Assembly (NCBI RefSeq): GCF_026625985.1
Contig: NZ_CP113116.1
Location: 806,001-870,000, forward strand
DNA: 64,000 nucleotides
Direction of reading: 5' to 3'
Origin: Mycobacterium sp. Aquia_213
Lineage (GTDB): Bacteria; Actinomycetota; Actinomycetes; Mycobacteriales; Mycobacteriaceae
Shown here: in pieces, positions 34,413-43,144 of the stretch
Layout of the letters: each line of letters opens with the position of its first letter
Numbering within the stretch: position 1 is the first letter of the stretch
The notes under the pieces: model-generated
What the model was told of the DNA's origin: nothing
The model's input: only the letters and a program-made list of their open reading frames with translations
The model's database searches: none
Made by a program: the position numbers and the translations under genes

Positions 34413-36826
34413 TGGCGCCCGTCGAACCGCCACTGGCCGGGTATACGGTGATCGATCTGTCCGCCGGCATCGCGGGCGCCTATTGCACCAAGTTGCTCGC
34501 CGACGGCGGCGCGGACATCATCAAAGTTGAAGCACCAGAAGGTGATCCGCTGCGCGCGTGGTCGGCTTCAGGTGCCGCCATCCCGGCCGACGGTGACGGT
34601 GCCTTGTTCAGCTTCCTGGCCGGCGCCAAACACAGCGTCGTCGCCGACGCAGGCGAGGACGCCGAACTGGTGAACCGGCTGCTGGCGTCGGCGGACGCGG
34701 TAGTCTGGTCGGCCGGTTCGAAAGTCGCTGAGCACCCGGACTTTACGCCACCCGCCATCCATGACCGCCACCCGCATCTCACCGTCACCGCAATTACGCC
34801 GTTCGGGCTCAAAGGCCCCTGGCGAGACCGCGCCGCGACCGAGTTCACGCTGCAGGCGTGGTCGGGCGGAATCGTCGGGCTGGGGCGTGGCGAGCAGGAG
34901 CGGGCCCCCGTCTTCGTCGGCGGACAGGTCGGCGAGTACCTGGCCGGAGCCTATGCAAGCGCGGCCACCCTGACGTCGCGATACCGTCGAATCGACGGCG
35001 GGGCAGGCGAACTGCTGGACCTGTCGATGCTGGAGACCCAGATCCTGTGCCTCACGTATTACCCGGTCACTTACTTCGAAGTGCTCGGCCGGCCGTGGCG
35101 AGACGCTCGTCGGCCCACTATACCGGGAGTGGCTCAGGCGAAAGACGGCCTGGTGGATCTCGGTTGCGGCACGGCGCAGCAGTGGTTCGACTTGTGCGCG
35201 ATGGTGGGTCACCCGGAGTGGATCGACGAGGAGTCGCCGCTGTCGATCACCGAGCTCGCCAATGTCTACGCCGACGAGATCTTCGCTTGGATGGCCGCCA
35301 CGCCGGTCGATGAAATCCGGGAACTGGCAACCGCATTCCGCATCCCCAACGCGCCCGTCGCCAACGGCGCGAATGTCTCGTCGTTTGACCAGTTCACCGA
35401 GCGCGGTTCGTTCGTCCGCAATCCGCGCGACGACTTCGAGCAGCCGAGTCACCCGTATCGAATGCGGCCCGCACAATTGCGCCAACCGCAGCCCGCGCCA
35501 CGGCTGGGGGAGCACACCGAGCAATACCGCACCGCGCATCTGTCGCCGCGGCCCGCTCCTACCGGTGCGGCTAAACCATTGCCGTTCACCGGCCTTCGGG
35601 TGTTGGACATGACGACGTTCTGGGCGGGCCCCTGCGGCACCCACTTCCTCGCCATGCTCGGCGCCGAGGTCATCCACGTCGAATCCACCCGCCGCCCGGA
35701 CGGCACGCGGCTGATTGCCGGTATACCGATCACCGAGGACCAGTGGTGGGAGAAGTCCCCGATTTTCGAGGCCCTGAACACCAACAAGAAGGGCCTGACG
35801 CTGGACTTGCAAAGCGCGCGCGGGCGGGAGTTGCTGCGTGAGCTCGTCGCCACGTGCGATGTGGTGGTGGAAAACTTCACCCCACGGGTGCTGGATCAGA
35901 TCGGCCTGGATTTCGCGGCCGTTCAATCGATTCGGCCGGACGTGGTGATGGTGCGGATGCCCGGCTTCGGCCTCGACGGGCCGTGGCGCGACAACCCGGC
36001 GTTCGCCTACGTGATCGAAGCCGCGTCCGGCGTCAGTTGGCTGACCGGCTACCCGGACCGCACGCCGTACGACCCCTATTCGATCGGCGACCCGAACGCG
36101 GGTGTGCATGCGCTCAACGCGATACTGCTGGCACTCGAGCACCGTCGCCGCACCGGTCAGGGGGTGTTCGTCGAAGCGGCGATGGTCGATGCGGCGCTGA
36201 GCATCTCCGCCGAGCAGATCATCGAATACTCGGCATACGGGGCGCTGTTGGAGCGTGACGGCAACCGGGGACCGACGGCCGCGCCCCAGAACCTTTACCG
36301 CAGCGCCGATATCGACGAATTCGGCCGACTCGACAGCTGGGTGGCCATCGCCGTGGCGACCGATCAGCAGTGGGAGAAGCTGTGTCGGGCGCTCGGATCG
36401 CCTTCCTGGGCAACCGATCCCACGCTATCGAGCGCGGCCGGCCGGCGCGCGCACCAGGATTCCATCGACGAGCACCTGAGCGCCTGGTGCGAGACCCGCG
36501 GCCGCGACGACATCGTCGCAACCCTCTGGGGCGCCGGCGTGCCGGTGGCCAAGGTGCTGCAACCGCATCGGCAGACCGAGCTGGAGCAGCTGACGTTTCG
36601 CGGCTTCTTCGAAGAAGTCGATCATCCGGTGAACGGGCGGGCACGGCTCAGCACCGTGCCGATGAGGTTCTCCAGCGGGCCGGAGCGGTTTCACGCGAAT
36701 TCCGCACCCACCCTGGGGCAGCACAACCATGAGTTGCTGGCCGAGTTGGGCTTGACCCCCACCGAGATCACGGATCTGGAAGCCAGCGGAGTCATCGGCG
36801 TCACACCCGGGATGCGGTCGGGCTAG
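34412..36826 (+). CDS. Double-domain CaiB/BaiF (class III) CoA transferase
   Basis: 804 residues, about twice the family norm. Residues 5-380 and 395-795 are each a class III CoA-transferase domain. Both begin with the same L-x-V-x-D-L/M-T pattern (YTVIDLSAGIAGAYCTKLLAD and LRVLDMTTFWAGPC). The second half has the catalytic Asp in IGDPNAG (Asp560). The matching place in the first half reads VGGQVGEY (Gly170-Gly171), so that half may be structural. It should move CoA between an acyl-CoA and a free acid. GTG at 34412 overlaps the crotonase stop. Confidence 0.85.
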   Translation: MAPVEPPLAGYTVIDLSAGIAGAYCTKLLADGGADIIKVEAPEGDPLRAWSASGAAIPADGDGALFSFLAGAKHSVVADAGEDAELVNRLLASADAVVWSAGSKVAEHPDFTPPAIHDRHPHLTVTAITPFGLKGPWRDRAATEFTLQAWSGGIVGLGRGEQERAPVFVGGQVGEYLAGAYASAATLTSRYRRIDGGAGELLDLSMLETQILCLTYYPVTYFEVLGRPWRDARRPTIPGVAQAKDGLVDLGCGTAQQWFDLCAMVGHPEWIDEESPLSITELANVYADEIFAWMAATPVDEIRELATAFRIPNAPVANGANVSSFDQFTERGSFVRNPRDDFEQPSHPYRMRPAQLRQPQPAPRLGEHTEQYRTAHLSPRPAPTGAAKPLPFTGLRVLDMTTFWAGPCGTHFLAMLGAEVIHVESTRRPDGTRLIAGIPITEDQWWEKSPIFEALNTNKKGLTLDLQSARGRELLRELVATCDVVVENFTPRVLDQIGLDFAAVQSIRPDVVMVRMPGFGLDGPWRDNPAFAYVIEAASGVSWLTGYPDRTPYDPYSIGDPNAGVHALNAILLALEHRRRTGQGVFVEAAMVDAALSISAEQIIEYSAYGALLERDGNRGPTAAPQNLYRSADIDEFGRLDSWVAIAVATDQQWEKLCRALGSPSWATDPTLSSAAGRRAHQDSIDEHLSAWCETRGRDDIVATLWGAGVPVAKVLQPHRQTELEQLTFRGFFEEVDHPVNGRARLSTVPMRFSSGPERFHANSAPTLGQHNHELLAELGLTPTEITDLEASGVIGVTPGMRSG

Positions 36827-37662
36827 TGCTTCCACCCCTCGGCGGCCTGGTCGTCGAAGGTGTGGTCGATGCGTTCGAACCTGCGCTTGACCGAGGCCCG
36901 GGCCGCCTCGTGCGGCAGGATGTACAACCGGTTGGCCAGAATCGCATCGGCGGTGAGCCGCGCGACCTCGTCGACCGTCACGCCTTGATCCTGCGTCGGC
37001 GGCAGCGGCCCGAACCCCTCGGTTAGATCGGGCGCTGAGGCAAGTCCGTAGTCGGCACCACGGATGCGTTCGGAATTGGAGACCAGCTTGGTTTCGATGA
37101 CCATCGGGCAGAGCACCGAAACGCCGATCCCGTTGTCCTTGACCTCGCGGGCCAGCGTCTCGGCCAGGCCGACAACGCCATATTTGGCAACGCCGTACGC
37201 CCCGAGGCCGGCGTTGGGCACCAGTCCGGCGAACGACGCGGTGAACGCGATGTGGCCACCCTTGTCCTGCTCGATCAACTTCGGCACGAATGCCTCGACG
37301 GCGTGGATCGAGCCCCATAAATCGATGTCGATCACCCAGCGCCAGTCCTCGTGCGTCATCGTCACGAGCGGTCCCGCGACCACGATGCCGGCGTTGCTGA
37401 ATACGACGTCGACCTGGCCGAGCAGGCGGAACGCCTCCTCCGCGAGGTGAGCCATCTCCTCGACGTGCCGCACGTCGCATGCCACGCCGTGCGCCTCGGC
37501 CCCCCGGCTTTTCAGTTGTGCCACCGCGTTTTCCAGCGCGGCCTTGTCGACGTCGGCCAGCACGATGCGGGCGCCGCGGCGGGCGAACTCGGTTGCGGTG
37601 GCCAAGCCGATCCCGCTTGCGCCGCCCGTGATGACTGCCCCGCGTCCCTCGAATCCGTCCAT
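36823..37662 (-). CDS. Short-chain dehydrogenase/reductase
   Basis: 279-residue classical SDR. TGGASGIGLA cofactor site, VLADVDK (acidic, NAD-favouring), SNAGIV, Ser in TASFAG and YGVAK. A C-terminal extension of about 40 residues (RRFERIDHTFDDQAAEGW) is seen in several mycobacterial SDRs. ATG at 37662. Its stop overlaps the CoA-transferase stop tail to tail. It is divergent from the MarR gene, which may regulate it. Confidence 0.88.
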   Translation of the reverse strand: MDGFEGRGAVITGGASGIGLATATEFARRGARIVLADVDKAALENAVAQLKSRGAEAHGVACDVRHVEEMAHLAEEAFRLLGQVDVVFSNAGIVVAGPLVTMTHEDWRWVIDIDLWGSIHAVEAFVPKLIEQDKGGHIAFTASFAGLVPNAGLGAYGVAKYGVVGLAETLAREVKDNGIGVSVLCPMVIETKLVSNSERIRGADYGLASAPDLTEGFGPLPPTQDQGVTVDEVARLTADAILANRLYILPHEAARASVKRRFERIDHTFDDQAAEGWKH

Positions 37663-37697
37663 GGAATCCGAGCGTATTCCTCCCGCCCCGGCGACCC

Positions 37698-37735
37698 TGA
37701 TCGCGGTCCGACCGAGTGATCGCGGTCCGACCGAG
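37698..37735. repeat. 19-bp perfect tandem duplication
   Basis: TGATCGCGGTCCGACCGAG occurs twice back to back in the SDR/MarR divergent region. Each unit holds CGGTC-CGACCG, a near palindrome. It may be a double operator or a recent slippage event. Confidence 0.8.
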
Positions 37736-37762
37736 TGTGAGTGGGCTCCTATAGATAGGACA

Positions 37763-37773
37763 CTAACTATTAG
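37763..37773. promoter_or_regulatory. Candidate MarR operator CTAA-CTA-TTAG
   Basis: 11-bp palindrome inside an AT-rich stretch (TATAGATAGGACACTAACTATTAGG) 15 bp before the MarR ATG. Position suits autorepression with overlap of the -10 region. Short, so only suggestive. Confidence 0.4.
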
Positions 37774-37787
37774 GCTACTATTCAAAC

Positions 37788-38279
37788 ATGGCCAGCCTGA
37801 CCGCACGCGAGATCGATCCGCTCGCCCTCGAGCACCAGGTGTGCTTCGCGCTGGCTACCACCAACCGGGCAGTTCTGGCGGTGTACCGACCGCTATTGGA
37901 GCCGCTGGGCCTGACCCATCCGCAGTATCTGGTGATGCTGGCGCTGTGGGATCACCGCAAGGCCCCCGCGGCGAACGAGTCTGCGCTGTCGGTCAAGCAG
38001 ATCGCCGCCGCCTTGCAGATGGATTCGGCCACGCTGTCGCCGATGCTCAAACGCTTGGACGGACTTGGCCTGATCACCCGCGCCAAGAACGCCGCCGACG
38101 AGCGCACCACCGATATCACGCTCACCGAACGCGGAATCGCCTTGCGCGAGCGTGCACTTGAGATTCCGCCCGCCGTCGTCGCACGGCTGGGTGTCGAGCT
38201 GGCTGAACTCGAGAACCTGCATGAGGTCCTGACCCGAATCAACGCCGCCGCCGTAGCGGCGGGCGCATTACAATCTTGA
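37788..38279 (+). CDS. MarR-family transcriptional regulator
   Basis: 163 residues. Winged helix fold: THPQYLVMLALWD, the recognition segment SVKQIAAALQMDSATLSPMLKRLDGLGLI in two parts, then the wing RAKNAADERTTDITLT. The N-terminus has Cys22 in HQVCFALATTNR, and the central region resembles OhrR-type redox sensors (one N-terminal Cys), though this is not proof of function. It is divergent from an SDR and overlaps the next gene by a few nt if that gene uses its earlier start. Confidence 0.88.
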   Translation: MASLTAREIDPLALEHQVCFALATTNRAVLAVYRPLLEPLGLTHPQYLVMLALWDHRKAPAANESALSVKQIAAALQMDSATLSPMLKRLDGLGLITRAKNAADERTTDITLTERGIALRERALEIPPAVVARLGVELAELENLHEVLTRINAAAVAAGALQS

Positions 38280-38299
38280 CGTCCACCCTGAGGAGCATT

Positions 38300-38716
38300 A
38301 TGACCGCCGCGAAACCCAATCTCTGGCAGCGCATCGGCTATTCCTACGGCCGGCGTCTGCCCGACTCGATGCGCACCTGGGTCGCGCGCGACCTGGCCGG
38401 CGAGGGAGCCATCCGCCGGCACATGATCAGATGGGCGATACCGCCCCTGTTCGTCCTCGCGCCGCTGTGGCTGCTGCCGGCTTCGGTCTACGTGCACACC
38501 GAGATGACCGCGCCGCTCTACATCTGGGCGCTGCTGATTTCCCTTGCCCTGAACAAGGTTTGGCGCCGGCATCGGTTGGCAGACCACGGTCTGGATCCCA
38601 ACCTGGTCGACGTGATCAACCGGCGGAAAAACGCCCGGATGCACGAGGACTACATCCGCCGTTACGGGCCGCGGCCCGAATCCGCCGAATGGCAGTCCAA
38701 CAGCAGCCCGTTCTAG
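38300..38716 (+). CDS. DUF5313-like small membrane protein
   Basis: 138 residues. The N-terminal block NLWQRIGYSYGRRLPDSM and two hydrophobic segments (IPPLFVLAPLWLLPASVYV and LYIWALLISLALN) resemble a mycobacterial family of unknown function that I recall as DUF5313. Both ends carry many charges, so both probably face the cytoplasm. GAGGAG 6 nt before ATG 38300 favours this start over the in-frame TTG at 38276. It follows the MarR gene by 20 nt and is likely co-transcribed. Confidence 0.75.
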   Translation: MTAAKPNLWQRIGYSYGRRLPDSMRTWVARDLAGEGAIRRHMIRWAIPPLFVLAPLWLLPASVYVHTEMTAPLYIWALLISLALNKVWRRHRLADHGLDPNLVDVINRRKNARMHEDYIRRYGPRPESAEWQSNSSPF

Positions 38717-38719
38717 CGG

Positions 38720-39559
38720 CTACTTCAGGCAGCTGCCACCGTCGACGGGTAGCGTGACGCCGGTGATGTAACGCGCCTCGTCGGACGCCAGGAACAGCAC
38801 CGCGTTGGCGATGTCCTCGGGCTCGACCCAGCCGATCGGCAGGGTGTGCATCAGCTGGCCGACGACCTTCATGTCCTCGGGGCCCGGGTTCTCCAGATCG
38901 GGACGGAACAGCTTCATCGTGCCCTCGTTCATGAACAACGGGGTGTTGACGTTGGTGGGGTGCACGGAGTTGACGCGAATGTTCTGCGCGCCGAGCTCGA
39001 CGGCGAAGGTGCGCATCAAGCCGACCACACCGTGCTTGGCGGCGACGTAGTGACCGGTGTGCGGGTAAGCCTTGAGCCCGCCGACCGAGCTGGTAAGGAT
39101 GATCGAGCCACCATTGCCGCCCGCGAGGATATGTGGCACACCGGCTTTCACCGTCTTCCACACCCCGCCGAGGTTGATGTCGATCATGGCGGTCCAGTCG
39201 GTTTCGCTGGTCTTGTCCAGCGTTTGGCCACCGTTACCGATGCCTGCGTTCGCGACGATGATGTCGAGCTTGCCGAGCTGCTCGACCCCTGTGTCCACCG
39301 CGGACTTGAGTGCGTCGTAGTCCCGGACATCGACCTCGGCGGTGTAGATCCGACGGTTTTGTGCCTTCACCAGGTCTGCGGTCTCGGCCAGATCCTCCGG
39401 CGTAGAGGCGGCGATCAGATCCACGGTGTCGATCTTCTTGCAGATGTCGACTGCGATGATGTCGGCGCCCTCCTGGGCCAACCGCACCGCATGTGCACGG
39501 CCCTGACCACGCGCCGCTCCGGTGACGAAAGCAACTTTGCCTTCAACACGTCCAGTCAT
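38720..39559 (-). CDS. Mycofactocin-coupled SDR family oxidoreductase
   Basis: 279 residues. TGAARGQGRAHAVRLAQEGADII and the insert around ICKKIDTVDLIAAST are the marks of the mycofactocin-dependent SDR group, which holds NAD tightly and passes electrons to the redox cofactor mycofactocin. Catalytic Ser is in LTSSVGG and Tyr/Lys in YVAAK. ATG at 39559. A GAGAAT-N3-ATTCTC palindrome lies about 243 bp upstream, so it may belong to the same regulon as the ACAD and Rieske units. No mycofactocin biosynthesis genes are in the window. Confidence 0.82.
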   Translation of the reverse strand: MTGRVEGKVAFVTGAARGQGRAHAVRLAQEGADIIAVDICKKIDTVDLIAASTPEDLAETADLVKAQNRRIYTAEVDVRDYDALKSAVDTGVEQLGKLDIIVANAGIGNGGQTLDKTSETDWTAMIDINLGGVWKTVKAGVPHILAGGNGGSIILTSSVGGLKAYPHTGHYVAAKHGVVGLMRTFAVELGAQNIRVNSVHPTNVNTPLFMNEGTMKLFRPDLENPGPEDMKVVGQLMHTLPIGWVEPEDIANAVLFLASDEARYITGVTLPVDGGSCLK

Positions 39560-39889
39560 CGCTACCTCAATTCCTGATATTGACTCGAACCGGCTTGCCT
39601 CAGCGGAGAACAGCCGGGGGAAGCGCTTGAGGGATTTCCTCCACCGCGATGACTGTCACGGGTAATCAATCGCCTCTCGCCGGGACCGCGTACACCCCGT
39701 TCCCAGGGGAGCGGGGAGGGTGCCGCCACTGAACTCTGTCATCACCCACCAATGAGTGTCAACGACGAATCCGTTTTGGCTACTTGTAATTCTAGATATT
39801 AGAGAATCTAATTCTCACCCGGCAAATCACGTGCGTTATTTGCTCAGGTCAGGTATTGGCGAGCAGGGCCGCGCGGGCCGCGGTGTTGG
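39560..39889. other. Intergenic stretch, 330 bp
   Basis: No coding frame with plausible codon use was seen. The stretch holds a purine-rich run near 39710 and, near its distal end, the palindrome at 39802-39816, beside a second half-site-rich segment (AATTCTAGATATTAGAGAAT). It is likely a long leader or promoter region of the SDR at 38720-39559. No RNA gene was recognised. Confidence 0.5.
39802..39816. promoter_or_regulatory. Palindromic operator GAGAAT-CTA-ATTCTC (copy 3)
   Basis: Perfect 6+3+6 inverted repeat, 74 bp beyond the 3' end of the TetR gene and 243 bp upstream of the mycofactocin-type SDR. Extra overlapping half-sites to its left could allow cooperative binding. Confidence 0.68.
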
Positions 39890-40543
39890 CTACGAGCCGA
39901 CGAATCCGCGTGAACAGAAGTCCCATACTTCGTCGGCGCTGATCGGGTGCACCGTCGCATCGTCGGAGCCGCCGCTCGATTGCGCGATGAACATGACGGT
40001 CTGCATCGTCATGGCGGCTACTCGCTTGGGGTTGATCTCGGCCCGCAACTCGCCTGCCTCGCTTGCCGCTTCCATGAGCTCGGTCAACAACGCCACCAGG
40101 GGAGCGTGGGCAACCTTCACTTCGACTGGGTGCGTAATTAGCAACCGAGGCGCAAAGTCGGTGAACAGCGGCCGCTTAGCGGTTGGGTCGGGGCGCGAGG
40201 CTTCATAGAGAAGCTCGACAGCGACCTTGAGCCGCTCGAGCGGGTCGGAATGGCTTTCGGTCGCGGCCCGGATCTGGTCGGCCGACCGGCTCATCGCGTC
40301 TTCGAACAGGGCGAGCAGCAGCTCGTGCTTGCCGTCGAACTGCAGGTAGAAGCTGCGCAGCGATTGGCGAGAGCGGTCCACGACCTCCTGGACGGTGAAG
40401 TCCGTGCTGCCCTTTTCGATGATGATCGCCTGCGCCGCGTCGAGGAAGCGCTGAACGCGCTGCGCCGCACGCAGTTTCGCAGTCTTGATCGATCGCTCGA
40501 CCGCGCGCTGCTTCCAAGCCGGCTCTTCGCTTGGGGTGGTCAT
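39890..40543 (-). CDS. TetR-family regulator, candidate master of the GAGAAT-N3-ATTCTC regulon
   Basis: 217 residues. Helix-turn-helix: AAQRVQRFLDAAQAIIIEKG, then FTVQEVVDRSRQSLRSFYLQF with an Ser-Phe-Tyr-Leu-Gln-Phe end of the recognition helix. The helical ligand domain is large and acidic, as in acyl-CoA or steroid sensing members. Palindromes with the same arms lie on both sides of the gene (39802-39816 and 40666-40680), the second in the promoter it shares with a divergent ACAD. ATG 40543 is chosen; a GTG at 40630 is possible. Binding to the palindrome is inferred from position only. Confidence 0.88.
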   Translation of the reverse strand: MTTPSEEPAWKQRAVERSIKTAKLRAAQRVQRFLDAAQAIIIEKGSTDFTVQEVVDRSRQSLRSFYLQFDGKHELLLALFEDAMSRSADQIRAATESHSDPLERLKVAVELLYEASRPDPTAKRPLFTDFAPRLLITHPVEVKVAHAPLVALLTELMEAASEAGELRAEINPKRVAAMTMQTVMFIAQSSGGSDDATVHPISADEVWDFCSRGFVGS

Positions 40544-40665
40544 GGAAGGCTCGGACGATTGCCGCGAGGGGAGAACATGGTTGGACTCTACCGGAGAACG
40601 CCGTGACATCGCTGCGCTCGACCCCCTCACGGAGCATGTGTTGGAGATTGTAACTTCCTTGCTAC

Positions 40666-40680
40666 GAGAATACTATTCTC
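40666..40680. promoter_or_regulatory. Palindromic operator GAGAAT-ACT-ATTCTC (copy 4)
   Basis: Identical in all 15 bases to copy 1 at 266-280. Here the symmetry extends to 19 bp (ACGAGAAT/ATTCTCGT, 40664-40682), the longest of the set. It lies 123 bp before the TetR start and 104 bp before the ACAD start, so it could control both. Confidence 0.75.
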
Positions 40681-40783
40681 GTACACGTGTGTATAGAAGC
40701 GGAATCGCAAGAGTGAACCGCGCCGTCGGCGGAAACCCGGATCTACTGACGGTCCACACGCCAGCGAATCCCAGGGGAGTGCT

Positions 40784-41959
40784 GTGCAGCTGACCTTTGA
40801 CACCGACGTCGAGGAGTTCCGCGCGGAATTCGCGGCCTTCCTGGACTCCAATCCCCTCGACGCCGCGGAGACGGGCGAACGGCCGCAATCGAGTTCGGAC
40901 ATTCCGGAGTGGGCCCGCCGCTGGCAGCGGCTGCTGTTCGACAACGGGTGGCTGCTGCCCGGGAACCCGCCGGAGTTCGGTGGGCGCAACGCCACCCTGC
41001 TGCAGCAATACGTGTACCTCGAGGAGTTGTCGCGGCGGCGGATCTATCAAAGCTTCAATCCGCAGGGCGTCGGCATCATCGCGGCGTCGTTGCTGTCGTT
41101 CGGCACGCCGGAGCAAAAGCAGCGCTGGGCGGTGCCGATTCTGCGCGCGGAGATGACCGCGTCGCTGGGAATGAGCGAGCCCGGCGCGGGCTCCGATCTC
41201 GCCTCGCTGAAGACGCGAGCGGTACTCGATGGCGACCACTTCGTCGTCAACGGGCAGAAGGTGTGGACGTCGGGTGCCCATCACGCCGACGTTCTGCTGA
41301 CGTTCGTGCGCACCGATCCCGATGCGCCAAAACACAAGGGCATCAGCGCTTTACTGATTCCGACCGACACCCCCGGTGTGGTCCGCCGTCCGTTCGCCTC
41401 GGTGGGCGACATCGAAGACGTCGACTTCAACGAGGTCTTTTTCACCGACGCACGAGTGCCGGTCGAGAACCTGGTCGGGGAGCTCAACGCCGGCTGGCGA
41501 GTCGCGACCGGCTCACTCGGCCACGAACGAGCGATGCTGTGGCTGGACTACGCCGACATGCTGCACGCGCTGACCGTCGAGTCCACTCCTTCGGGCGCGG
41601 TGCAGCGCGATCGCTACGGCACCCTGGTGATGGATTTCTTCGCGATGCGGTTGCTGGGTTCGGCGACGTTGGCCAAGGCCGCGCGCGGTGAAGAGGATGT
41701 GCCGGCGCAGTCGGTGCTCAAGCTGCTCGGTTCGGAAGCGATGCAGCGCGCCTGCGAGGACACGCTGCACGCCAAGGGGGGCGAGGGATTGGTGTTGCGT
41801 GGGGTTACCGCGCCATTCGCCCCGCTCAACCTGGACAGCCACTACGGCAGCTGGTTCGATCGCTACACGCGCACCTTCGCCGCGACGATCGCCGGCGGCA
41901 CGTCCGAAGTTCAGCGCAACATCATCGCCGAACGCGTCCTCGGCCTGCCGCGCGGTTAG
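40784..41959 (+). CDS. Acyl-CoA dehydrogenase
   Basis: 391 residues, full family length. SLGMSEPGAGSDLASLKT gives the flavin contacts, WTSGAHHAD the start of the beta barrel, and IAGGTSEVQRNIIAERVLGLPRG the C-terminus. It should oxidise an acyl-CoA at the alpha,beta bond using FAD and ETF. GTG at 40784 begins the conserved QLTFDTDVEEF. Single-gene unit under the copy-4 palindrome. Its stop overlaps that of the small convergent membrane protein by 4 nt. Confidence 0.9.
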   Translation: MQLTFDTDVEEFRAEFAAFLDSNPLDAAETGERPQSSSDIPEWARRWQRLLFDNGWLLPGNPPEFGGRNATLLQQYVYLEELSRRRIYQSFNPQGVGIIAASLLSFGTPEQKQRWAVPILRAEMTASLGMSEPGAGSDLASLKTRAVLDGDHFVVNGQKVWTSGAHHADVLLTFVRTDPDAPKHKGISALLIPTDTPGVVRRPFASVGDIEDVDFNEVFFTDARVPVENLVGELNAGWRVATGSLGHERAMLWLDYADMLHALTVESTPSGAVQRDRYGTLVMDFFAMRLLGSATLAKAARGEEDVPAQSVLKLLGSEAMQRACEDTLHAKGGEGLVLRGVTAPFAPLNLDSHYGSWFDRYTRTFAATIAGGTSEVQRNIIAERVLGLPRG

Positions 41960-42270
41960 CAGTTGTTGGTGGCGGGATTGTCCAGGCACCGCTGCAAGCG
42001 GTCCGGATCCTGGGAGTCCAGCCAGGAGTAGTAGCCGATGGCGATGAGCCCGGCCACGATCGCCACCACCCCTAACACCATGCCGGCCATCGCGGCCCGG
42101 GGATTCGTCGCCTCACCGCGACTGGCCCGCCGCCGGGCGATATCACCCGTGATCAGCGCCGCGATACCCAAGGGCACCCCGATCAGTAGCCAGCAGGTGG
42201 CCAGTGCGACACCGCCCAGGATCACCGCAGCGACGCCGGCCTGATTTCGATGTTCTACGGGGTAGCGCAT
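41956..42270 (-). CDS. Small DUF4190-like membrane protein
   Basis: 104 residues with two hydrophobic segments (AAVILGGVALATCWLLIGVPLGIAALI, split by Gly, and AMAGMVLGVVAIVAGLIAIGYY) joined by a basic loop (DIARRRASRGEATNPRA). This two-helix layout is that of DUF4190 proteins, whose function is unknown. ATG at 42270 is taken. The C-terminus ends in Cys. Its neighbour upstream on the same strand, the short ACAD, reads towards it across a 46-nt gap, so it may be at the tail of that operon. Confidence 0.7.
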   Translation of the reverse strand: MRYPVEHRNQAGVAAVILGGVALATCWLLIGVPLGIAALITGDIARRRASRGEATNPRAAMAGMVLGVVAIVAGLIAIGYYSWLDSQDPDRLQRCLDNPATNNC

Positions 42271-42316
42271 GTACGCCAATACTAGGCAGTACGCTTGGCC
42301 GCGCGACCCGCAGGCG

Positions 42317-43144
42317 TTACAGCTGCACCAGCCGGGGCGCAGATCCCTTGGCCCGCAACGCCATTCCGGCCTGAGAGGTCAATTCCCGGGTGCTGCCGAG
42401 CAAGCTGTCCAGAATCAGTGACCGTTTGATGTGGACGTGCAACTGGTGTTCGGCGGTGAAGCCGATGCCACCGAGCACCTGCTGGCAGTGGCGTGCCGCG
42501 GTCAGCGCCGCCTGACCGGCCGCAGCCTTGGCGAGCAAGCTGGCCAGGTCGTCGGCGTCGTCGGTTGCCGTGGTGGCGGCGTGCAGGGTCGCCTCGGCGC
42601 CCTCGATCGCGACGAGTGTCTCGGCCAGTCGGTGCCGGATCGCCTGAAATGAGCTGATGTGGCGGCCGAACTGAACACGATCCAGGGCATGCTGGCGCGC
42701 CAGGGCAAGCATCGCGCGGCTGGAGCCGACCAGCCACCAGCCCAGCGCCCGACGCCCGCCGGCGAGCCCGGCTTGCGCCGCTGAATCACCTTCTGCGACA
42801 GGATGTATCGGTATCTCGTTGTCGATCGCCGAACTCGGAATGTCTTCGCGTTTCCACACCACCCAGGAGCCTCCCGCGAACGGAAGCGGGGTGACGCCGC
42901 CCGGCGCCCGTCCGGCCGCGCGCAGCACCACGTCGTTGAGCACCGGGGCGTGCGCACCGGTTTCGCCGAGCAGTCGAAACACCAGAGGGATTGCAAAATC
43001 CGGGATTTCGTCCAGCATGTCGTGCCAGCCGAGGTCGGTCAACGCCGCATCGAGCTTGGCGCCGGAGGCCGAGCTCATGGCAGTGCGTATCGACTCGGCC
43101 AGCAGCTGCAGTTCTTCGGAGTCTGAGGTCAGGTCCACGGTCAC
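42317..43144 (-). CDS. Acyl-CoA dehydrogenase, short subunit type
   Basis: 275 residues. The N-terminal domain is reduced; the C-terminal domain keeps FGRHISSFQAIRHRLAETL and QVLGGIGFTAEHQLHVHIKR. It overlaps the long ACAD gene by 4 nt (GTGA), repeating the short + long design at 1742-3722. The two are inferred to form a heteromeric ACAD of the type used on ring-bearing side chains. GTG at 43144 is the start given by coupling; the longer frame to 43249 lies inside its neighbour. Last enzyme of the seven-gene operon. Confidence 0.82.
   Translation of the reverse strand: MTVDLTSDSEELQLLAESIRTAMSSASGAKLDAALTDLGWHDMLDEIPDFAIPLVFRLLGETGAHAPVLNDVVLRAAGRAPGGVTPLPFAGGSWVVWKREDIPSSAIDNEIPIHPVAEGDSAAQAGLAGGRRALGWWLVGSSRAMLALARQHALDRVQFGRHISSFQAIRHRLAETLVAIEGAEATLHAATTATDDADDLASLLAKAAAGQAALTAARHCQQVLGGIGFTAEHQLHVHIKRSLILDSLLGSTRELTSQAGMALRAKGSAPRLVQL

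Noticed and set aside
34568..36142. 524-codon minus frame opposite the CoA transferase
   Set aside because: Shadow of the CaiB/BaiF gene; no family resemblance.
39756..40208. 150-codon plus frame across copy-3 palindrome and the TetR 3' end
   Set aside because: Mostly antisense to TetR, no ribosome site, no motif.
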